Source of the DNA: Arenibacter arenosicollis
GTDB lineage: Bacteria; Bacteroidota; Bacteroidia; Flavobacteriales; Flavobacteriaceae
NCBI RefSeq assembly: GCF_014397245.1
Contig: NZ_JACLHY010000022.1
Span: 1 to 64,000, forward strand
DNA length: 64,000 nucleotides
Direction: 5' to 3'
Shown in pieces: positions 52,350 through 61,504 of the stretch (the stretch's first letter is position 1; each line of letters opens with the position of its first letter). The notes under the pieces were generated by a model. That model was given only the letters and a program-made list of their open reading frames with translations, did not search any database and was not told where the DNA came from. A program made the position numbers and the translations under genes.

Positions 52350-53726
52350 ATGGGAACTCAGAACAAGTATTATGGATGGAGATGGGATGAAGAAGACCCT
52401 ATATTCAAGAATCTTGAATACATTCAAAATGTCCTGGGATATGTAGAACCCTGCGATCAATCATTTACATCGAACAGTTTCAAGGAATTATTCTATCCTG
52501 GAGATTTTGAGTTACTTCAAAAATCATGGAAGGAATATAAAAAAGGCACCAATCATTCCTTTGAAATATCCTATAGATTTAAGCATAAGGATGGGTCTTG
52601 GAGATGGATAAAAGAATCTGGTCTAGCCAATGAATTTAGCAATTCCAATAATCCTATTGGTGGAATTGGCACCATACAGGAGGTTACGAACAAGAGAAAA
52701 AAGAATACCCAATTAAAATCGATCCTTAAAAACGTTTCCATAATAATACTGCGCTTACGACAAGATTCCAAAGACAATCCCAAAGTCGAGTATATAAGTG
52801 AGGAAGCCCTAAAACACTGGAATATTCCTTGTAAAACCCTTTTAAAAGATGAAGACTATTTACGCAACTTGGCACATAAGGATGATCTTGGTAGAATTAG
52901 ATCCACCTTGGGCAATTCCTTTGCGAAAATGGAATTTTTCGAATGCCAATGGCGTGTGGTTTCAAAGGAAGATAAGATAATTTGGTGTCAGGGTGTAGGA
53001 ACACCTATAAAGGATAAAGATGGCAGTTGTTTTCTAGACATTGTAATTACAGATATCACCAAGGAGAAATTGTATACAGAACAACTTATGGTATCCGAAG
53101 AAAAATACCATAGCCTTTTTCAGCATTCCCCCCAGCCTTCATGGGTGTATGACCTGGAATCATTATCTTTTTTAAATGTCAATACGGCTGCTATAGAAAA
53201 ATACGGTTATAGCAAAGATGAATTCATGTGCATGACTTTGGCAGACATAAGGCCAAAATGCGAGTTGACCAATCTGGAAAAACAGGTTCAAAAAACTAGA
53301 AAAAATTATTTGAACCTTTTCGACGGCCATTTTAAACATATTACCAAAAAGGGTGAAATATTAACAGTGCATCTATATAGTAGTCCCATTACCTATAATG
53401 GTCAAAAATGTAGACAAATCATCGCTATAGATATTTCAGAAAAAATGAAATATTTAAAATTTATAGAAAATCAAAATAAGAGTTTAAAAAAGATTGGCTG
53501 GATGCAATCCCATGAACTTAGGGCGCCTTTGGTACGCTTAATGGGTCTAATAAATTTACTGACCGATCATGATTCCATATGCCAGGAGGACAGGCATTAT
53601 ATCAATACCGAAATTATAAATTCGGCCAATGAAATGGATATAATGACCAAAAATATGGCCAAGATTATTAACGATACCCAACTAAAAGAGAAAAAGAATG
53701 ACCTACAGATTATTGCAGATAGATGA
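52350..53726 (+). CDS. PAS-domain histidine kinase lacking the ATPase domain
   Basis: 458 aa, soluble. Three PAS/PAC units lie at about 1-115, 120-240 and 248-370 (SFEISYRFKHKDGSWRWIKE, ECQWRVVSKEDKIIWCQG and YHSLFQHSPQPSWVYDL). A HisKA helix pair follows with H388 in SHELRAPLVRLMG. Only 70 residues remain after the His, so the HATPase_c domain is absent and the protein cannot phosphorylate itself in the normal way. The gene overlaps the next response-regulator gene by 29 bp. Confidence 0.85.
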   Translation: MGTQNKYYGWRWDEEDPIFKNLEYIQNVLGYVEPCDQSFTSNSFKELFYPGDFELLQKSWKEYKKGTNHSFEISYRFKHKDGSWRWIKESGLANEFSNSNNPIGGIGTIQEVTNKRKKNTQLKSILKNVSIIILRLRQDSKDNPKVEYISEEALKHWNIPCKTLLKDEDYLRNLAHKDDLGRIRSTLGNSFAKMEFFECQWRVVSKEDKIIWCQGVGTPIKDKDGSCFLDIVITDITKEKLYTEQLMVSEEKYHSLFQHSPQPSWVYDLESLSFLNVNTAAIEKYGYSKDEFMCMTLADIRPKCELTNLEKQVQKTRKNYLNLFDGHFKHITKKGEILTVHLYSSPITYNGQKCRQIIAIDISEKMKYLKFIENQNKSLKKIGWMQSHELRAPLVRLMGLINLLTDHDSICQEDRHYINTEIINSANEMDIMTKNMAKIINDTQLKEKKNDLQIIADR

Positions 53727-54096
53727 CGACCCCGTAATTCTTTTTTTGCATAACAAACTGTTTTCAAAATACACCAATTCCAAAATTGAACAATTTAAAA
53801 ATGGGAAATTGGCATTGGACCATATACTCGATAATAATAGTCCTGACATTTCCTATATGCTGCTTTTGGATATTAATATGCCTGTAATGAATGGTTGGGA
53901 ATTTATGGATGAGATTTGCAACCATGGCTTGGAAAAAAGCATCAGCGTCATAATTTTAACTTCCTCTGCGGATTACGCAGATTTGGATAAATCCAAATCA
54001 TATGCCAACATTGTACATTTTATTCAAAAACCTTTGACCAAGGAAAAGATTGAAAAAGTACCAGTACTTATGGAATATTTGGATCTACAGGAATAA
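53698..54096 (+). CDS. Single-domain response regulator
   Basis: 132 aa receiver domain with IDDDPV (residues 8-13), D58 (LLLDINMPVMNGWE), the switch Thr in ILTSSADYAD and Lys in IQKPLT. No output domain. The gene starts inside the 3' end of the PAS protein gene, so the two are translationally coupled partners. Confidence 0.9.
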   Translation: MTYRLLQIDDDPVILFLHNKLFSKYTNSKIEQFKNGKLALDHILDNNSPDISYMLLLDINMPVMNGWEFMDEICNHGLEKSISVIILTSSADYADLDKSKSYANIVHFIQKPLTKEKIEKVPVLMEYLDLQE

Positions 54097-54565
54097 GCTG
54101 TATCCTCGTCCACACTTTAAGACTTTATTTTGCACTTTCTGGAAAGTTTAATCCATTCACAGAGGTTTTGCAACGGGTCAAACAGCCTGTAAGGTCCTAT
54201 TGACAGCACATTACTTCATCTATTTCCATACCGGGCGAATCCCAGGTAAATTCATTTAACCTACTGAGGTGAAAAGCAAAAAGAAATAAATCTTTTATAA
54301 AACACAGATTTGTCGATAACTCCAGTTCTTAAATTTTAATTCGAATATCTTAACATGGCCTGCAAACAGCATAAAACAGTAACAACAAGGAAATGGGGTA
54401 GAGAAAGGCTCGTCTAATTGTTTTAACAACAGATCAAATTCGCTTTATATCGCTTTAACCATTGATCGGCAAACTTCCCCAACACTAGCAAAAGCGCTGT
54501 CAAAATCTAATGAATTAGCACCCAATAGTAGCACTCTCCAAAATAAATTCATTGCAATATGGCTA
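54097..54565. other. 469-bp intergenic region between convergent genes
   Basis: I see no gene supported by composition or motifs, and no clear terminator. Confidence 0.4.
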
Positions 54566-56515
54566 TTATTCATTCCATAAATCAGGAATTGGTCCATAAC
54601 CACAAGGATTAAGAGGTTTTTGATCAAAGGCTTCCAAATTTTGGGAATGCACATCATATAAACTTTTGGCTGTTTCTTTAATTGCATTGACCATATATTT
54701 ATATGGGCGATCGGTAACATCCACCAATCCACAATTGTAATTTTCTCCATCATAACCTCTACCTGTCAAATCCTGATCAGGCCATTGAAAATAGGCTACA
54801 CCTATGAGTCCCGGATGATCAAAGGCTTGCTCTGTATAAAGCCTATAGGCTACCCCTCGTTCCTTCTGATTTTCAACTTGAACCAGTGCCTGGGCCATGC
54901 CTCTATCTACCGTTCCTGCGTGGTATTCCCCTATAATCATTGGCAAACCCGTTACGTTCATAATTCTATCCATCAACTCTTTGGGAGGTGTCAACTCATA
55001 ACAATTGAAACTAAATACATCAAAAACTTCCTTGCAAATTTCCAATATTCCATCCTCGGGGATATTCCCAAACCGGATTCCCAAGGTTAGATGGTTAGGG
55101 TCGTGTTTTCTTACTGAGGACTCTACGGTTTGAAGAAAAATTTTAAAGGTATTATATATAAATTCTTTTCGCCTTTCCGGTGTATCACCCTCCGCTAAAT
55201 ATTGTTTTAGAACTTCTTTGATGGGTTTGTTTTCCTGTACTTCCAAAATTAAATCGCACAATCTGGATTCTTGACCGAGCCATGAAGGTTCGTTACCGGT
55301 AAAGTATCCTATAAGCCAGGGATTCTCCTTGTATGGATAAACAGTCTCCCTTACTACCTTATCAATTTTAGTTTCAAAATCAGATGCATATACATCTGCT
55401 AGCCCCATTACACCTTCATCAATACCAAGGTCATAAAGCTGAAGCATAAAAGGCTTCTTGTTCATATTGATGATTTCCCTACTGGACCAGTTGGCTATAG
55501 TATTTATACCCCAATTAGACATTCTGTCTATAATCATATCTTGGGATTTAAAGACATAATCCTCTCCAAATCGACGAAACAAATTCCAGGTCCCAAAAGA
55601 TACGGTATTGGGGTTATCCAAGTTCAGCCCATGGCCTTCCGGTGGTGCCTGTTTGATGAAATTTGTACGTTTATCCAGTCGATTAACATTGCCACCACTA
55701 CCTGGAGCAATACAGTCGACCCCTAAAGATAAAAACTGATGGCCATCTGGGTCAACAAACCACCACGTATTTTCTACCTTTTGCGTTCTAAAAAAACCTG
55801 TCCCTTCAACCTGTGCGTTAAGGTATCCTCCATATTTTGAATAGTTGAAATCCTCTACCTTGTCCAATGCTTCCTCCTCCATCTTCCATTCGAATTTTAA
55901 TTGCTCAAGGGACTTAATTTTTTCTTTGAAATCTACAAGATTGGATTGTCCAAACTCATCAACTACAGGTATATCACCCAAATATTCATCACCAGGGTCA
56001 TTGACGTGTAAACTTATGGAACGCAATTCTATAGTTGGATTTCCAATAGGAACATGCATTCTTATTCCAATTGAATCCACTCCTGTCAATGGTCCCCGTT
56101 CCCCTCCGAGATTAAACCAGCCCGAATAACGAGGTTGATTCATGGTTCCAGCAATATCATTGGCAGCATCCGGTAATTCCGTGTAAAATCGCAAAGGAAT
56201 GGCCAGTTTCATCCATCCGTTGGGTAGATAGCTCATAACGCGTATTTCATTATACCCTTCGTCGGTGGTAAAGCCGACTTGAAATCTTTGCGAGGTGGTC
56301 GACATCATCTCTAGTTCTACAAAATTATAACCACTCCAATCTGTCTCAAGTCCTGGACTAATGTCTTTAATGGCAAATTTTTGTCCAGAAACCTTTTTGC
56401 TGCTATCGAATTGAATTTTAAAATTTCTCTCCTCGGACTTGTTACAAGCCTGGGACAACAAGCAAAGTAAAATGCTAACGACAATTATTGATGGATATTT
56501 AGTTATTCGCCTCAT
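54566..56515 (-). CDS. Agarase-like glycoside hydrolase (clan GH-A, GH50-like), lipoprotein
   Basis: 649 aa with a lipoprotein signal (LLSQAC). The N-terminal beta-sandwich (about 30-190) is CBM-like. The (beta/alpha)8 domain begins near TWWFVDPDGHQFLSLGVDC, a GH50-type landmark. Likely acid/base E409 is in FTGNEPSW and likely nucleophile E530 in IIGEYHAG, as in clan GH-A. GH50 enzymes are beta-agarases acting on red-algal agarose; the substrate here is inferred from the general fold and could be another galactan. It sits downstream of SusC/SusD and an FG-GAP protein on the same strand. Confidence 0.8.
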   Translation of the reverse strand: MRRITKYPSIIVVSILLCLLSQACNKSEERNFKIQFDSSKKVSGQKFAIKDISPGLETDWSGYNFVELEMMSTTSQRFQVGFTTDEGYNEIRVMSYLPNGWMKLAIPLRFYTELPDAANDIAGTMNQPRYSGWFNLGGERGPLTGVDSIGIRMHVPIGNPTIELRSISLHVNDPGDEYLGDIPVVDEFGQSNLVDFKEKIKSLEQLKFEWKMEEEALDKVEDFNYSKYGGYLNAQVEGTGFFRTQKVENTWWFVDPDGHQFLSLGVDCIAPGSGGNVNRLDKRTNFIKQAPPEGHGLNLDNPNTVSFGTWNLFRRFGEDYVFKSQDMIIDRMSNWGINTIANWSSREIINMNKKPFMLQLYDLGIDEGVMGLADVYASDFETKIDKVVRETVYPYKENPWLIGYFTGNEPSWLGQESRLCDLILEVQENKPIKEVLKQYLAEGDTPERRKEFIYNTFKIFLQTVESSVRKHDPNHLTLGIRFGNIPEDGILEICKEVFDVFSFNCYELTPPKELMDRIMNVTGLPMIIGEYHAGTVDRGMAQALVQVENQKERGVAYRLYTEQAFDHPGLIGVAYFQWPDQDLTGRGYDGENYNCGLVDVTDRPYKYMVNAIKETAKSLYDVHSQNLEAFDQKPLNPCGYGPIPDLWNE

Positions 56516-56678
56516 GCTTTTTATGTTTAATTCTAGTTAAATCGTTGATTTTATGGTGAATTGTGTTATGTAGCTATTTCAGGAGTAATCCACAAATCCA
56601 CTATTTGTTTTCAGCTTTTCTAATGCCATGGTGGACCTATCGACAACCAGAAATACAGTCGCTCAAAATATTTATTTG

Positions 56679-59600
56679 CTAGTAACGATGAATTGTAACA
56701 GACCCATTGTTCGTAGCCGTTATGACACAAAACTCCCCACCAATTTTAATTTTACCAACTTTTTTAGCATCACCCCCAATAAATAAACCACTCTTGGCGG
56801 GTTTTAAAGCCATCACATTTTCCATGCCCTTATCAAATGCCAATAAACATCCATAACTTGCATCGTTCCTGGTAGTCTCGACTTCTGAGGCATATAGATT
56901 ACCTACCAATAGAACCTCTTTAGAGCCATTATTATCAAAGTCTTCCACCAGAATGTCATTTATCGATGAAATTTGGGCATAACTTGGCATCTTTAGCTTG
57001 CTAAAACTCCCTTTATCATTTATAAGAATGTAAGAGGAAAAAGTTGATGCATTTAATTCCAAAGCGTTGGAAAGGCCTAAATCCGAATATATTGTTTTAA
57101 TGTTTGCCTTTGCAAAACTATTATAATCCTTGAATTTCACTTTTAACTCTGGCAACTGTTCGGAGGAGCATTGCTTACCTCTAACTGGATAATAATCCCC
57201 CCCTTGCGGATAACTCAAAACGATATCGGTACTTCCCGAATCATTAAAATCCTTGGCGAAAACTTTAAATGGCTTTTTAACGGAGGCTTGATATTTATAA
57301 TTTTCACCTAAATTCCCTAGAATAAGATCTATATCGCCATCATTATCAATATCGGCTTGTTCTATAGAGAACCACCATCCGGCCATGTCAATTAAACCAA
57401 GACCTCCATTATTGGCTGGTTTAAAGCTGCCCTCTTTATTTTGTAGCAAGACCAGAGGTTCCATCCATTCACCTACCAATACAAGGTCTATTTGGTCATC
57501 AGAATTGATATTTGCCCAAACGGCATCGGTTACCATACCCGCGTTTGTCAATTCCGCTGCAATCATCATTGTTACATCTTCAAAATGATCGCCTTTATTT
57601 TCATAAATAAAACTACCCTCCGAAAAAGGATAATTATGTGGGAGATGTCTAGTTCCCACAAATAGGTCCAGGTCACCATCTCCATCATAGTCAAAAGGCT
57701 TCACTACACTTCCGCTTCTTGCACTTTCAGGTAATTTATATGAACCATCCGTAAATATACCCTGCCCGTTATTTATGTACAAAAGGTCTTTATAATTTGA
57801 GTGTCCTGGCTTAAATTCATTACCCCCTGAAACGACATAGATATCCAAATCGCCATCATTGTCAAAATCGAAAGAAATAGCATCAACATCTTCGTGCATT
57901 TTGTTCCTTTCAAAATAAGAATTCTCCTGTTCTAAGAAATCACCTTCCCTATTTTGAAAAAATAGGGCTGCCTTTTCCCCGGAACTACCTCCAAAAAACA
58001 CATCCTCCAAACCGTCTCTATTAAAGTCGGCCACCGTCATTGCGGGTCCAAATTGAGACATTTTGTGAGGTAATAAAATCTGTTTTTCAAAATCATCAAA
58101 ATCATTTTCTTTATGGGAAAAATCCGATAATCCTTGAATTTCATCAACGCCCTCGAAAATAGTCTTCCCTTTGTTCTTGTTGGCTTGCATTTTGCCTTGG
58201 GCTTGTTCTTTATTCAGAGTTAGAGTCTGATTAACCGGAACATTTATTTGCAAGGAAATAGTTCCGTCTGTCCAAGCTACCTCCAGGGTGTCAATGGTGG
58301 TGGTATTCCCTAGCCCAAAATGCAGTATATTGGATATCGTGGATTGGAAACCCCGCATCGGCATCTGATCCAATGTTTGGGTCCCCTCTTTAGTAATAAG
58401 TTTAACTCTACTACCTATACCACTTAAATTGGAACCATCGCCCTTTAGTAGGATTTTCAGGTAATTACTGTTATCTTTTCCAGAAGCAGTATTCTCATAT
58501 ACAAAGGCTTCTTGGTCTATATTGTTGATTACCAAGTCCAAGTCGCCATCATTGTCCAAATCACCATAGGCCATACCATTGGAGAAACTCGGCTGTGCTA
58601 TTCCGGCGGAATCCGATATATCCTCAAAATTCAAATTGCCCTTATTTATAAATAGATAATTGGCTATGGCCTGGGACGGTATTTTTTTAGATTCTTCCAG
58701 CAACATCTCCGGAGACGCAAAGGCCAATCCTTTATTTACATTATTAAAAAAATCACGGTTATTTATATCTCTTCTTGTGCCGTTGGTTACAAAAACATCC
58801 TTTTTGGCATCATTATCCACATCTAAGGCCAATACGGACCAACTCCAATCCGTAGATGACATGCCCGTTATATGCGAAATATCACTAAATTGGGGAATAC
58901 CCTTTTTAATACCAGAATTTAGCTGTAAAACATTGTGCATGTATTGATAGTGCAGTCCGTTGTCTACCTGCGCCCAGAATAAAGGTATATTCATACTCGC
59001 CATATTGGTTTTGGATCTAAAGTTATCCTGTGGACTCATATCCAACTGTATGAAGTCCATTAAGCCATCGCCATCAAAATCGGCGACATCAGACCCCATG
59101 CTATACATGGCCGTATGCGTTGTAGCCTGTTTAGAGACTTCCCGAAAAGTTTTGTTCCCGTTATTTAAATATAAAAAGTCTGGTGACCCAAAATCATTGG
59201 ATAGATAAATATCCTGCAATCCATCATTATTAAAATCGGTAACACTGGCACTAATGGTAAGGCCAAAATTGGAAAGGCCCGATTCCTTGGTTACATCAAC
59301 AAATTTACCATTGACATTTTCATATAAATGATCCGAATCAAAATCGTTGATATGCTCCATTTTATATTTATAATACTCTGGCTTGGCAGTGAATTTTGTT
59401 GGTGAATAATTAATGACTAAAAGATCTAAATCACCATCATTATCATAATCGAAGAAAGTTCCTTGATAACTATAACCTTTATCCGCGATACCGTAGGCTG
59501 CTGCTGCTTCGGTAAAGGTCAAATCCCCGTTATTAATATATAATTCATTGTCGCGAACACCTGATAGGCCAGCAACCGAAAGATAGATATCCAACCAGCC

Positions 59601-59966
59601 ATCAGAATTAATATCCACTAAGGATACCCCTGTATACCATCTACCGTCCCCAGTTAAACCCGCATTTTCGGTGATGTCCTCAAAGGCTAGGTTTCCGGTA
59701 TTGATATATAATTTATTCGAAACCTGATTTCCCGTAAAAAAGATGTCTTCAAATCCATCATTATTAAAATCCCCAACAGCGGTTCCTCCTCCCATATATA
59801 AATAGGGATAGGTGAAATAATTTAATTTTTCCGTCTCCTGTATTTTGTTTACAAAAGTTATCCCTGTGCGTTCTGAGGCCATCAAATTAAACAATGTACC
59901 TTCATGTTCTGGACCATTGCAAGCAGAAAACAGTATTAGTATTAAAACAGGAACAAAATGTTTCAT
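56679..59966 (-). CDS. FG-GAP/VCBS-repeat lipoprotein with ASPIC/UnbV domain
   Basis: 1095 aa with a lipoprotein signal (ILFSAC). Many calcium-binding FG-GAP repeats of the type DFNNDGFEDIFFTG, DINSDGWLDIYL, DYDNDGDLDLLV occur in two blocks (about 60-500 and 640-960). Between them lies an ASPIC/UnbV segment (IGSRVKLITKEGTQTLDQMPMRGFQS...LHFGLG). Such proteins are very often encoded next to SusC/SusD in Bacteroidetes and are surface-exposed, possibly glycan-binding. Their precise role is unknown. Confidence 0.92.
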   Translation of the reverse strand: MKHFVPVLILILFSACNGPEHEGTLFNLMASERTGITFVNKIQETEKLNYFTYPYLYMGGGTAVGDFNNDGFEDIFFTGNQVSNKLYINTGNLAFEDITENAGLTGDGRWYTGVSLVDINSDGWLDIYLSVAGLSGVRDNELYINNGDLTFTEAAAAYGIADKGYSYQGTFFDYDNDGDLDLLVINYSPTKFTAKPEYYKYKMEHINDFDSDHLYENVNGKFVDVTKESGLSNFGLTISASVTDFNNDGLQDIYLSNDFGSPDFLYLNNGNKTFREVSKQATTHTAMYSMGSDVADFDGDGLMDFIQLDMSPQDNFRSKTNMASMNIPLFWAQVDNGLHYQYMHNVLQLNSGIKKGIPQFSDISHITGMSSTDWSWSVLALDVDNDAKKDVFVTNGTRRDINNRDFFNNVNKGLAFASPEMLLEESKKIPSQAIANYLFINKGNLNFEDISDSAGIAQPSFSNGMAYGDLDNDGDLDLVINNIDQEAFVYENTASGKDNSNYLKILLKGDGSNLSGIGSRVKLITKEGTQTLDQMPMRGFQSTISNILHFGLGNTTTIDTLEVAWTDGTISLQINVPVNQTLTLNKEQAQGKMQANKNKGKTIFEGVDEIQGLSDFSHKENDFDDFEKQILLPHKMSQFGPAMTVADFNRDGLEDVFFGGSSGEKAALFFQNREGDFLEQENSYFERNKMHEDVDAISFDFDNDGDLDIYVVSGGNEFKPGHSNYKDLLYINNGQGIFTDGSYKLPESARSGSVVKPFDYDGDGDLDLFVGTRHLPHNYPFSEGSFIYENKGDHFEDVTMMIAAELTNAGMVTDAVWANINSDDQIDLVLVGEWMEPLVLLQNKEGSFKPANNGGLGLIDMAGWWFSIEQADIDNDGDIDLILGNLGENYKYQASVKKPFKVFAKDFNDSGSTDIVLSYPQGGDYYPVRGKQCSSEQLPELKVKFKDYNSFAKANIKTIYSDLGLSNALELNASTFSSYILINDKGSFSKLKMPSYAQISSINDILVEDFDNNGSKEVLLVGNLYASEVETTRNDASYGCLLAFDKGMENVMALKPAKSGLFIGGDAKKVGKIKIGGEFCVITATNNGSVTIHRY

Positions 59967-59990
59967 TTACTATATTTTATGATAAATATT

Positions 59991-60031
59991 CAAAAAACCC
60001 TCAACCTATTTTAGTAAATAAGTTGAAGGTA
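59991..60031 (-). terminator. Probable terminator after the SusD gene
   Basis: On the minus strand a stem (CTTCAACTTATTT / AAATAGGTTGAGG) is followed by TTTTTT. It lies between the SusD stop and the FG-GAP gene, so the two may have separate transcripts. Confidence 0.6.
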
Positions 60032-60064
60032 ATTTAACAAATTAAACTAACTAACTTTCTTTTA

Positions 60065-61492
60065 CTATTTCTGTAAATTCGGGTTGGCAGAAACATCGTT
60101 CGCCGGAATTGGAGACCAAGGAAAGGCTTCGGTTATACCATTTCCAAGTGGCGTCAAATTATTATCATAGGGATCTCTTATTGCATTTACTTCATCCAAT
60201 GTCTCTGTCCTTATAATATCGTACCATCTAGACCATTCGCCAGCATTTTCCCAAGCTTTTTCCCAAACCACATCTTCCCAAGTAGCTGAAGCAACAGCGG
60301 TTAAACCCGCTCTCTCTCTTACGTCATTTAGGGCACTCAATGCGCTTGCCTCACTGTTATTACCTGTCGCTCTAATTTGAGCCTCTGCATATATCAACAA
60401 CAATTCAGCATAACGTAGATAATTAATATCCTTATTCACGTTTCCAAAATCCTGTTCACCAAATTTTTCTATAGAATAGAAAATTTGTCCCGTATCACTA
60501 ATATCAAAAGTAAAATCCTTTCGTGTTCCCTCTGGGAAATTGTTATAGAATGCTATTTCCACCCACTTATCACCAAACAAAATGGACTCAGCCTGATAAT
60601 TACCGGCGTTCCAACCGTCCAATCCAATATTTGCCGGAAATGCAATAATAGCTTCAGTATTTCCGTCTTCACTTAAGTTATTGGCCTGCACTCCCATAAT
60701 ACCGTTCAAGCTAGGTTCCAAAGCAAATATTCCACTATCCATGACACCTTTGGCCTCTGCAGCAGCAAGTGCATAATTGGCCTCATTTTTTAAAGGAAAC
60801 CCTGCGGTTGTTAAATATACGTTTGCCAATAAAGCCTGGGCCATCCACTTATTAGCCCTGTAAATTCCATTTACAGAAGTAGGGCCTAAATTGTTTTTAG
60901 CGAAAATCAAATCCTCTATGATTAGGGCATATATTTCCTCAAAAGAAGCTAAAGGCTCTTGCCCTGTAACATCGGCCTGAGAGGTAAGAAGGGGTATTGT
61001 ACCCCAAGTTCGTACCAATTCAAAATATATCAATCCTCTTAAGTAATGTACTTCCCCAAGTGATCTATCCAATATTTCCTCATCCGAACCTTGCACCAAA
61101 GCCCGCATTTTCTCCTCATTGTCCAAAAAGGTGTTGGCTGCACCAATAATTTCCCACAATTGATTCCATCCATTGGTTTGCCAAGGATTGGTATCCAAAG
61201 GTTGCATTTGATCGTACTCTAAATAGAATGTCTTATTGGAACCTGTAGCGGCGGTTCTATCATCTGCGGCCCAAAAGTGGCAATAATTTTCACTATTGGC
61301 GAACAACTTATCGGACAGAACCGAATAAACACCCAGTGTTCCGGATTGGATATCCGCCACACTGCTATAAAATTGCTCTGCTGCCAATTCTCCCTGTGTA
61401 TCTATGGCCAGATCATCGCAAGAAATAACCCCCGCGACAAACAAAGACAGATACACCATCTTTCTAGCTAAACTTGTTAATTGTCTTTTCAT
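60065..61492 (-). CDS. SusD/RagB-family glycan-binding lipoprotein
   Basis: 475 aa from ATG 61492 (MKRQLTSL; a Met two codons earlier is possible). The lipoprotein signal ends at ISC. SusD features are GEVHYLRGLIYFELVRTWGTIPLL in the TPR region and LRYAELLLIYAEAQIRAT, followed by ALNDVRERAGLTAV. It is the surface partner of the SusC transporter encoded 12 bp upstream and captures glycan for uptake. The substrate is not shown by the sequence. Confidence 0.95.
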   Translation of the reverse strand: MKRQLTSLARKMVYLSLFVAGVISCDDLAIDTQGELAAEQFYSSVADIQSGTLGVYSVLSDKLFANSENYCHFWAADDRTAATGSNKTFYLEYDQMQPLDTNPWQTNGWNQLWEIIGAANTFLDNEEKMRALVQGSDEEILDRSLGEVHYLRGLIYFELVRTWGTIPLLTSQADVTGQEPLASFEEIYALIIEDLIFAKNNLGPTSVNGIYRANKWMAQALLANVYLTTAGFPLKNEANYALAAAEAKGVMDSGIFALEPSLNGIMGVQANNLSEDGNTEAIIAFPANIGLDGWNAGNYQAESILFGDKWVEIAFYNNFPEGTRKDFTFDISDTGQIFYSIEKFGEQDFGNVNKDINYLRYAELLLIYAEAQIRATGNNSEASALSALNDVRERAGLTAVASATWEDVVWEKAWENAGEWSRWYDIIRTETLDEVNAIRDPYDNNLTPLGNGITEAFPWSPIPANDVSANPNLQK

Positions 61493-61504
61493 CGTCATTT
61501 TTTT

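Noticed and set aside
54445-54753. 102-codon frame on the minus strand overlapping the end of the glycoside hydrolase gene
   Set aside because: It runs in another frame of the clearly coding hydrolase gene, and its sequence has no domain or coding-like composition.
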